A stretch of 14,308 bases of DNA from Gemmatimonadota bacterium. Lineage in GTDB: Bacteria; Gemmatimonadota; Gemmatimonadetes; Longimicrobiales; UBA6960. Shown here piece after piece: positions 6,778-12,254 of this stretch. The position numbers and the translations under genes are program-made. The DNA lies in assembly GCA_019347995.1 (NCBI GenBank), contig JAHWKH010000015.1, forward strand, positions 1 through 14,308, given 5' to 3'. A model generated the notes under the pieces. It was not told where the DNA came from. It worked only from the letters and a program-made list of their open reading frames with translations, and made no database searches. Numbering within the stretch: position 1 is the stretch's first letter; each line of letters starts with the position of its first letter.

Positions 6778-7760
6778 GCTCCCGGGCCCTCCACCACGTG
6801 CTGGAGGAAGTGGTGGTCCGAGAGGGGCAGCTGGTTCAGCACCCGCGAGCGGATGCGCACCGGGGTCATCCCGGACGCCACCAGGAAGTCGATGGCTCGC
6901 ACCGCGTCGGTGTGGGAGGGAGCCTGCTTCCAGGGGAGCCCCCCGTTCGCCCCCTCGGCCGTGTAGGGGTTCGTGAGGCGGTCGTACGTGGGGCCGTGGC
7001 TGGACAGGGTCCACGCGGTCGGAAGCAGGCCCTCCATCTCGCTCCGGGAGAGGTTGAAGTCCCCGACCAGCAGCGTGGGGCGGCCCAGGCGCTCCTCGCG
7101 CCGCACGAAGGCCAGCACTTCCGCCAGCTGCTTTCGTGTCACGGTCGCCTCGAGAGCGTCGCGCGACGCGTACAGGTGCAGGTTCACCAGGTTCCCGCGA
7201 AAGCCGGGGGCATCGATCTCGCTCACGAGGAATCCTTTCCCGCCCAGCTTCTCGACCGTGCTGGCTTCGTCCGGGAGCCTTCCGAATCCGTGGAAGCGCG
7301 TGTCACCCACGGGGACGCGGCTCAGCGTCAGCAGGCCCGACACGTTCAGGTGGCCCATGAAGCCGGTTCGTCCCGACGTCACCACCCGGTACTCCGGCAG
7401 GCTCTCGGCCAAGGCCCTGAGAACGGACCAGTCGAAGACCTCCTGGAGCACCACGACCATCGGACGGCAGCGGGCCACCGTCTCGATGAGGCGCTCGAGG
7501 CGCTGCATCCGGTCGGTGGAGAAGGCGTAGGGCACCAGCAGCGGCCGCGTGGGCAGCATCCAGAAGTTGCCCTGCAGGACGGTGAGGCCGCCCCCCGCTC
7601 GGGGATCCTCGAGGAGGGTGGCCGGACACGCTCCGGCGTCACCCACGGGCCGCTCCTGCGGGTCGATGGGCTGCACGCCCGCGGTGGTGACGCCCACGAC
7701 CGCCCACACGCACATCCCCAGCAGCACGGTCCCTGCCCGTCGTCGTCCGTCATCCACCAT
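6774..7760 (-). CDS. Membrane-anchored EEP-family phosphodiesterase, sphingomyelinase-like
   Basis: 328-residue endonuclease/exonuclease/phosphatase-fold enzyme. Active-site motifs are in order: LQGNFWML (Asn65), VVLQEVFD (Glu107), VNLHLYAS (His195), LLVGDFNLS (Asp234, Asn236), IDFLVAS (Asp291) and LSDHH (Asp315, His316), so the Mg2+-dependent phosphodiesterase centre is intact. GLLTLSR (142-148) and the general spacing resemble bacterial sphingomyelinase C and neutral sphingomyelinases more than DNA repair nucleases. An N-terminal hydrophobic stretch (about 9-27) after DDGRRR predicts export or anchoring, with the catalytic domain outside the cytoplasm. ATG at 7760 has GAGG 7 bases upstream. 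It lies 53 bp after the YbhN-like gene, and its TGA overlaps the GTG of the next glycosyltransferase. A lipid phosphodiesterase role is inference; another extracellular phosphodiesterase or nuclease remains possible. Confidence 0.85.
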   Translation of the reverse strand: MVDDGRRRAGTVLLGMCVWAVVGVTTAGVQPIDPQERPVGDAGACPATLLEDPRAGGGLTVLQGNFWMLPTRPLLVPYAFSTDRMQRLERLIETVARCRPMVVVLQEVFDWSVLRALAESLPEYRVVTSGRTGFMGHLNVSGLLTLSRVPVGDTRFHGFGRLPDEASTVEKLGGKGFLVSEIDAPGFRGNLVNLHLYASRDALEATVTRKQLAEVLAFVRREERLGRPTLLVGDFNLSRSEMEGLLPTAWTLSSHGPTYDRLTNPYTAEGANGGLPWKQAPSHTDAVRAIDFLVASGMTPVRIRSRVLNQLPLSDHHFLQHVVEGPGA

Positions 7761-7767
7761 TCCCCGT

Positions 7768-7771
7768 CCTC
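7768..7771 (-). promoter_or_regulatory. Shine-Dalgarno GAGG supporting the EEP start
   Basis: On the minus strand GAGG is followed by ACGGGGA (7 nt) and the ATG at 7760. This supports an independent start for the EEP gene inside a frame that stays open far upstream (to beyond 8700) because of high GC. Confidence 0.5.
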
Positions 7772-7813
7772 GTCCTCGGAGACTCCCCGGTCGCCGTGTG
7801 GACCGGGCAAGAT

Positions 7814-8743
7814 TCAATCCGCCGGGAGCCGCCGGAGTCCCGGGACGACCAGAAGGAGGGCCCCCAGGGCCGCTCCGAGGTAGAACGTGTAGACGCGCCA
7901 CCACAGCAGGGCCGCCGCGAGGAGCCCGGGTGCGAGGGTGGTGTCCAGCAGCGCCGCGAAGACGATCTCGACGCCTCCACCCCCTCCCGGCGGTGGCAGG
8001 AGAGCCGTGGCGTACAGCACGAAGAACGGTCGCAGCACCAGGTCGGGGAGGACCGCGATCGTCGCGGCGCCGCCCGCCACGAGGGGGAGGACCAGCAGGG
8101 GGAGCACCGCCAGGCGCGCCGCGATGTGCAGTCCCGTGGCGGCCAGGATGGCCACCACCCAACGCGCCGGCAGCCGCCGCAGGGCGTGGGTGCGGATGAG
8201 GAATTCGGCGGCCACGGCGCGCAGCGCCCTCCAGCGCCCGCGGCGCAGCCCGACGCGCGTCCAGAGGGGCGGCGGCGCCTCCCCGGGCCAGCGCGCCGCC
8301 AGCAGCGCTGCGACGATGCCCGCCGCCACGAGGACGACGTATCCCAGCACGCCCACCGCCACCCAGGGGGCGCCGCCCACTCCGGCCGCCACCAGGAGGC
8401 CGAGGACGACCAGGACCGTCATCTCGCCCGCCATCTCGGCCACCAGGAGCGCGCCGGCCGCGCCCACGCGCACGCCGGCGTCCTTGAGCACGGCGATCTT
8501 GGTGGGATCGGAGCCCACGCGGGAGGGTGTCACCGCGGCGACGGCGTCCGCGGCGAGCTGGGCCCGTAGCGAGGCGCGCAGGGTCAGGGGCACCTCGAGG
8601 CCGCGCGCCGCGAACGCGACCCGCGCCGCGCGGGCGAGGATCTCCACCGTGAAGGCCGCCAGGGCCAGGAGGTGCGCCCGGGCCGGAATCATCCCCAGGG
8701 TGGCCACTGCGCCGGCGCCGGTGCGCCGCACCACCCACGCCAT
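7814..8743 (-). CDS. YbhN / LPG-synthase-TM-like multipass membrane protein (UPF0104 type)
   Basis: 309 residues from ATG 8743, a polytopic inner-membrane protein of the YbhN/LPG synthase transmembrane-domain type. The family hallmark TPSRVGSDPTKIAVLKDAG (about 70-88) follows a short amphipathic region. Several hydrophobic spans follow (about 92-120, 127-147, 195-230 and 258-300), with a Pro/Gly-rich loop (LLPPPGGGGG) between the later ones. Members lack the soluble lysyl-transferase domain and are often found beside glycosyltransferases; proposed roles are lipid flipping or membrane glycolipid handling, unproven here. Reading upstream in frame past the ATG gives RRRAVFAALSLVAGLFA, completing a first TM segment the ATG start would cut. 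A CTG at 8830 with GGGAG 7 bases upstream could be the true start and would overlap the upstream glycosyltransferase gene. It sits second in the four-gene operon. Confidence 0.8.
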   Translation of the reverse strand: MAWVVRRTGAGAVATLGMIPARAHLLALAAFTVEILARAARVAFAARGLEVPLTLRASLRAQLAADAVAAVTPSRVGSDPTKIAVLKDAGVRVGAAGALLVAEMAGEMTVLVVLGLLVAAGVGGAPWVAVGVLGYVVLVAAGIVAALLAARWPGEAPPPLWTRVGLRRGRWRALRAVAAEFLIRTHALRRLPARWVVAILAATGLHIAARLAVLPLLVLPLVAGGAATIAVLPDLVLRPFFVLYATALLPPPGGGGGVEIVFAALLDTTLAPGLLAAALLWWRVYTFYLGAALGALLLVVPGLRRLPAD

Positions 8744-8813
8744 GGCGAAGAGCCCGGCGACCAGCGACAGCGCCGCGAAGACGGCGCGCCGCCGGCCGGG
8801 CGGGCGGCGGGTC

Positions 8814-10040
8814 TCAGCCGGAGGCGACAGGGACCAGCTCCCGGTAGAGCGCCACCGGCTCCCGGAAGGTCCGTCGCCAGTCGAAGGTCTCCTCGGCGTG
8901 GCGGCGGGCCCGGTCCCGGAGCGCGGGGTCGAGGCGCGCTGCCATGCTTTCCAGAGCCCGGGCGCAGCTTTGTGGGTTCTCGTGGCGGTAGAGCTCGGCC
9001 ACGCCCGAGCCGGCGACGCGCTCCGGCGCCGCCCCCCGGTCCACCGCCACGACCGGCAGCCCGCACGCCATGGCCTCGGCGATGGAGAGGCCGAACGTCT
9101 CGCCGGGGCCGGGCGCCACGTACATGTCGCAGCTCGCGTAGAGTCGGGCCATCTCCTTCCGGTCCCGGACGTAGGCGAGCAGGGTCACCCGGGGCCGCGA
9201 GGCCGTCCGGCCCCGGAACTCCTCGAGGAGCGGCCCGCCGCCGGCCAGCAGCAGGTGCGGACGGCGCGCCAGGGGCACGCGGGCGTGTCCCTCGAGAAGC
9301 ACGTCCAGGCGCTTCTCCGCGCAGAAGCGGCCGGCGAAGACGGCGACCGGCACGCCCGGCTCGACCCCCCACGTCGCCGGATCGAGCCGCTCCGCCGCCG
9401 GGAGGGGGCGGAAGGTGTCGAGGTCGGTGCCGAGTCCGATGGTGCGCACGCGCCGCACACCGAGGTCCCGGAGCTCGCGGGCAACGACGTCCGACGCCGC
9501 GACGGTCACGTCGAAGCGCCGATAGACCCGCCGCACCAGCCTCCGGGCGGCGGCCCGGGCCGCCATGCGCACGGGCTCGAGCAGGCGGCCGGTGGCGTAG
9601 GGCTCGGCCACCGTCCGCACCACGTCGGTGTGATAGAAGCCGACGGTGGGGACTCCATCGGTCCCCATGGCGCGGCGCACCAGCCAGGGCACGATGAAGG
9701 GGCTGCCCACCTCGACGACGTCCGGTCGCTCGCTCCGGAGGATGTCGCGGACCGCGCCCGGCCGCAGGATCATCCTGTAGTCGGGCGAGACCGGGACGCG
9801 GGGCCCGGCCACCCGGTGGAGCCGGGTGGCGCCAAGGGACTCGACGTCGTCGCGCTCTCCCGGGACGATCACGACGTGCTCCACGTCCATGCCGGCCAGC
9901 GCCCGGGCCTTGGCCTGGAGATAGGTGCGCACGCCGCCGCTCACCTCGTCCGACCAGGCGTCGGTGATGTCCAGCACGCGCAGGGGCCGGCCCGACTGGC
10001 GCAGGCGGTCGGGGCGAGCGGATGTCGCGGTCTCGATCAC
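8814..10040 (-). CDS. GT4-family glycosyltransferase, PimB/MgtA/SqdX-like (first gene of the operon)
   Basis: 408-residue GT-B retaining glycosyltransferase. The N-terminal domain starts RPLRVLDITD (18-27), then the SGGVRTYL loop (34-41), VEVGSPFIVPW (109-119) and FYHTD (135-139), the last two typical of lipid-modifying GT4 enzymes such as PimB, MgtA and SqdX. The donor domain carries FAGRFCAEKR (235-244), LLAGGGP (264-270) and GPGETFGLSIAEAMACGLPVV. The E-x7-E pair is Glu314 and Glu322, and all key elements are intact. Donor and acceptor cannot be fixed from sequence; a lipid acceptor is suggested by motif style and operon partners. GTG at 10040 was chosen, though its GGGGAG lies only 2 bases upstream, which is tight. 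An in-frame TTG at 10091 would add 17 residues. The YbhN-like gene follows at once or overlaps its end. Confidence 0.87.
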   Translation of the reverse strand: MIETATSARPDRLRQSGRPLRVLDITDAWSDEVSGGVRTYLQAKARALAGMDVEHVVIVPGERDDVESLGATRLHRVAGPRVPVSPDYRMILRPGAVRDILRSERPDVVEVGSPFIVPWLVRRAMGTDGVPTVGFYHTDVVRTVAEPYATGRLLEPVRMAARAAARRLVRRVYRRFDVTVAASDVVARELRDLGVRRVRTIGLGTDLDTFRPLPAAERLDPATWGVEPGVPVAVFAGRFCAEKRLDVLLEGHARVPLARRPHLLLAGGGPLLEEFRGRTASRPRVTLLAYVRDRKEMARLYASCDMYVAPGPGETFGLSIAEAMACGLPVVAVDRGAAPERVAGSGVAELYRHENPQSCARALESMAARLDPALRDRARRHAEETFDWRRTFREPVALYRELVPVASG

Positions 10041-10083
10041 GGCTCCCCGCTGGGGTCGCGTGGCGGTGCCAACGGACGCCGAC

Positions 10084-10122
10084 GCGTGCAAGATCCCCAC
10101 CAGGCGGCCCGGTGGGGCACGC
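10084..10122. promoter_or_regulatory. Interrupted inverted repeat between divergent genes
   Basis: CCCCACC (10095-10101) and GGTGGGG (10111-10117) are perfect arms around a 9-nt loop. A second matching pair, GCGTG (10084-10088) and CACGC (10118-10122), extends the dyad with a 6-nt one-sided bulge. It lies in the 168-bp gap between the glycosyltransferase operon (minus) and the amidase gene (plus), where an operator or leader hairpin could act. No known regulator site is recognised. Confidence 0.4.
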
Positions 10123-10197
10123 GCCGGGGTGTACCTTATCTTGGGGCTGGAAGCCGCGCGCCCGCATACCCGATCCGTCTTTCGCCACCCGCCCCCC

Positions 10198-10201
10198 GGA
10201 G
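10198..10201 (+). promoter_or_regulatory. Shine-Dalgarno GGAG deciding the TTG start of the amidase
   Basis: GGAG is followed by ACCCTCC (7 nt) and TTG at 10209. No in-frame ATG or GTG lies nearby, and the protein's conserved part begins soon after, so TTG is the best start. Confidence 0.6.
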
Positions 10202-10208
10202 ACCCTCC

Positions 10209-11591
10209 TTGCCCGCCCCGGACGCCCTGGATCCCTCCGCCTACGACGAGGCCTCGCCGGTCGCCGCCGTCGAAGCCGCCCTCGAGCGCGCCGCCTCCGT
10301 GGGCGAGGCGCTTCGCGCCTTCATCGTCGTGGACGCCGACGGCGCCCGGCGCGCGGCGCGCCGCGCGGAGGCCGCGGCGCGGGAGGGTCGCAGCCTGGGG
10401 CCCCTCCACGGGGAGGTGGTGACCCTCAAGGACCTGATCGTCACGAAGGGCCTCCCCACGACCGCCGGCTCCCGGGCGCTGGGAGACGGGCTGCCGGGGG
10501 ATCGCGACGCGCCGCTGGTGCGCCACCTGCGCCGGGCTGGCGCCATCGTCCTGGGCAAGACCAACCTGAACGAGTTCGCCTACGGCGTCACCGGCGAGAA
10601 CGCCCACTTCGGGCAGACGCTGAACCCCTGGGACCGGACCCGCATGTCGGGAGGCTCCAGTGGCGGATCGGCGGCGGCGCTGGCGGTGGGGATCGGCATG
10701 GGCTCGGTGGGCACCGACACCCGCGGCTCCATCCGCATCCCCGCGTCGTGCTGCGGCGTCACCGGCTTCAAGCCGAGTCGGGGACGGGTGCCCACCGAGG
10801 GCGTCTTCCCCCTGAGCTGGAGCCTCGACCACGCCGGGCCGCTGGCCCGGAGCGTGGTCGACGCGGCGCGGCTCCTGGGCGTCATGGTCGGGGGCAGGGG
10901 CGGCCCCGCCCGTTTCACCGGTGCGGCGGAGCGGGGCGTGGAGGGGCTGCGCCTGGGGGTGTGCCCGTTCTTCTTCCGCGGGCTCGACGGGGAGGTGGAG
11001 GCGTCGGTCCGGGATGCCGTGGACGTCCTGGCCGATCTGGGCATGGACGTGCGCGAGATCGAGATCCCCGAGCTGGAGGGGAGCCTGCGGGCTTCCGCGG
11101 CCATCGCGGCGTCCGAGGCGCTGGCCGTTCACGAGGAGCGCGTCCGCGAGCGCCGCGGCGACTACGGGCCCGCCATGCTGGCGCGGCTGGAGAAGGGCTA
11201 CGCGCTGTCGGCGCTGGAGCTGGTGCGGGCGGAGCGTGCCCGGGAAGCCCTGAGCGCCGCCTACCGGCGGGCGTTCCGGGACGTGGACTGCATGGCGGGG
11301 CCGACGCTGCCGGGGCTGCCGGCGCCGGTCGGCAGCGCCACCATGCAAACCGCCGGGGGCGGGGAGGAGGGCGTGGTGGACGCCTCCTGCCGGCTCAACG
11401 CCCCCCAGAACATGACGGGTGCGCCGGCCCTGTCGGTGCCGTGCGGCTTCTCGCGCTCGGGGCTGCCCATCGGGCTCCAGCTGTGGGCGGCGCGCGGCGC
11501 CGACGACGTCGTGCTGGCGGTGGGGGGCGCATGGCAGCGGGCCACGGCGTGGCATTTGCAAAGACCTCCGGAGGTCGGGGAAGGGGCGTGA
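10209..11591 (+). CDS. Amidase-signature-family hydrolase (GatA-like fold)
   Basis: 460-residue amidase-signature enzyme with a complete Ser-cisSer-Lys triad: Lys74 in VTLKDL, cis-Ser150 in the GGSSGGS loop (148-154) and nucleophile Ser174 in GTDTRGSIRIPAS (168-180). The family usually has Gly where Arg172 stands before GS. The C-terminal part keeps the late landmarks CMAGPTLPGLPAP, NMTGAPALSVPCGF and GLPIGLQLWA. There is no signal peptide, so it is cytoplasmic. No gatB or gatC is beside it and the family covers many substrates, so it is better called a general amidase than Glu-tRNA(Gln) amidotransferase subunit A. The TTG start at 10209 is supported by its SD. A lone -10-like TACCTT at 10132-10137 could be its promoter. 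It is followed 113 bp downstream by a cytochrome c gene on the same strand. Confidence 0.9.
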   Translation: MPAPDALDPSAYDEASPVAAVEAALERAASVGEALRAFIVVDADGARRAARRAEAAAREGRSLGPLHGEVVTLKDLIVTKGLPTTAGSRALGDGLPGDRDAPLVRHLRRAGAIVLGKTNLNEFAYGVTGENAHFGQTLNPWDRTRMSGGSSGGSAAALAVGIGMGSVGTDTRGSIRIPASCCGVTGFKPSRGRVPTEGVFPLSWSLDHAGPLARSVVDAARLLGVMVGGRGGPARFTGAAERGVEGLRLGVCPFFFRGLDGEVEASVRDAVDVLADLGMDVREIEIPELEGSLRASAAIAASEALAVHEERVRERRGDYGPAMLARLEKGYALSALELVRAERAREALSAAYRRAFRDVDCMAGPTLPGLPAPVGSATMQTAGGGEEGVVDASCRLNAPQNMTGAPALSVPCGFSRSGLPIGLQLWAARGADDVVLAVGGAWQRATAWHLQRPPEVGEGA

Positions 11592-11673
11592 GCCCGGAGC
11601 GGCCGCACCTCGGTTGTCCGGTCGCCTTCCCTCCCCCATGTTCCGCTCCGACGCCTGTAGCCTGACGCCGACG

Positions 11674-11687
11674 ACCCCTCGAGGGGT
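11674..11687. repeat. Perfect 14-bp palindrome upstream of the cytochrome c gene
   Basis: ACCCCTCGAGGGGT reads the same on both strands and is followed by TTG. It lies 6 bases before the AAGGAG of the cytochrome gene and 82 bp after the amidase stop. It may be a symmetric protein-binding site, or a 5-bp hairpin with a TCGA loop in the leader. A short T-run makes it a poor terminator. Confidence 0.55.
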
Positions 11688-11693
11688 TTGCCG

Positions 11694-11699
11694 AAGGAG
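11694..11699 (+). promoter_or_regulatory. Shine-Dalgarno AAGGAG of the cytochrome c gene
   Basis: AAGGAG lies 5 bases before ATG 11705, next to the 14-bp palindrome. It fixes the start of the small lipoprotein cytochrome. Confidence 0.7.
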
Positions 11700-11704
11700 A
11701 CCCG

Positions 11705-12157
11705 ATGCGCACCACCCGCACGATCGCTCTGGCCGCCGCCCTGACGTTCGCCGCCTGCTCGTCCACGGGCGCGGATCCGGCGAATACGGCGCCCACCCCG
11801 GCGCCCGCCACGCCCGCTCCCACGCCGGCGGCTCCGTCCACGGGCATGGACGCCGTCTACACCGCGGAGCAGGCGGACGAGGGAGAGCTGCTCTTCCGCG
11901 ACTTCTGCTCCGGCTGCCACAGCCCCAGCGAGTTCCAGGGCCAGGGCTTCCTCGGCTCCTGGGGCGGCCGCACCGCGTACGACCTCCACGGCTTCATCAG
12001 CCAGAACATGCCGGAGGACGCACCCGGCATGCTCTCGCCGCAGGAGTACGCGGACATCGTGGCGTACGTGTTCGAGCTGAACGACGTCCCCGCGGGCGGC
12101 GATCCCCTCTTGCCCGACGAGGCACGCCTGCGGCTCATCCGGATTCCGGGGCGGTAG
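11705..12157 (+). CDS. Lipoprotein monohaem cytochrome c
   Basis: 150 residues. Lipoprotein signal: basic MRTTR, hydrophobic 6-16, lipobox F-A-A-C with Cys18. A low-complexity Pro/Ala/Thr tether (about 22-46) spaces the domain from the membrane. The haem-binding site is C-S-G-C-H (68-72), with Met102 in QNMPED as the likely sixth ligand and the closing helix SPQEYADIVAYVFELND (111-127), the usual small class I cytochrome c / cytochrome_CBB3-like domain. It should shuttle electrons on the outer face of a membrane. No oxidase or dehydrogenase partner lies in the window, so its redox partner is unknown. Start and SD are unambiguous. It is followed by a GC hairpin and then by the convergent DUF389 gene. 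Confidence 0.9.
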   Translation: MRTTRTIALAAALTFAACSSTGADPANTAPTPAPATPAPTPAAPSTGMDAVYTAEQADEGELLFRDFCSGCHSPSEFQGQGFLGSWGGRTAYDLHGFISQNMPEDAPGMLSPQEYADIVAYVFELNDVPAGGDPLLPDEARLRLIRIPGR

Positions 12158-12180
12158 GGGCCGGCGAGGCGCGGTCCGGG

Positions 12181-12199
12181 CGCCGCGGTCCTCGCGGCG
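12181..12199. terminator. Strong GC hairpin between convergent genes
   Basis: CGCCGCG (12181-12187), loop GTCCT, CGCGGCG (12193-12199): a perfect 7-bp stem. An alternative 8-bp pairing, GGCGCCGC (12179-12186) with GCGGCGCC (12201-12208), overlaps it. It lies in the 97-bp gap between the stops of the cytochrome c and DUF389 genes. There is no T-tract on either side, so it is a plausible bidirectional but non-canonical terminator. Confidence 0.4.
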
Positions 12200-12254
12200 G
12201 GCGGCGCCGGATCGGCTCGCGCTACAGCGGGGATCGCGGTGCGGGAATCCCCCG

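Noticed and set aside
4243..6966. A 907-codon open plus-strand frame across the channel, glycosyltransferase and part of the EEP gene
   Set aside because: It is low-complexity Arg/Pro/Gly/His-rich translation opposite or out of frame with genes that have clear family motifs; it is a high-GC shadow.
6774..8738. A possible fusion of the EEP enzyme with a long N-terminal extension
   Set aside because: The extension is out of frame with the YbhN-like gene and is Arg/Gly/Pro-rich. ATG 7760 has an SD and a proper membrane segment.
7938..11591. A 1217-codon plus-strand frame ending with the amidase
   Set aside because: Only the part from about 10209 is the amidase. The upstream two-thirds is antisense to the YbhN-like and glycosyltransferase genes and shows no domain; the TTG with its SD marks the real start.
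10209..11591. Calling the amidase GatA
   Set aside because: The fold and triad match, but no gatB/gatC neighbours are present and the nucleophile loop differs (DTRGS), so a specific symbol is not supported.
8814..11639. A 941-codon minus-strand frame spanning the glycosyltransferase and the whole amidase antisense
   Set aside because: Glycosyltransferase homology begins near 9987; everything upstream mirrors the amidase coding strand and is compositionally artefactual.
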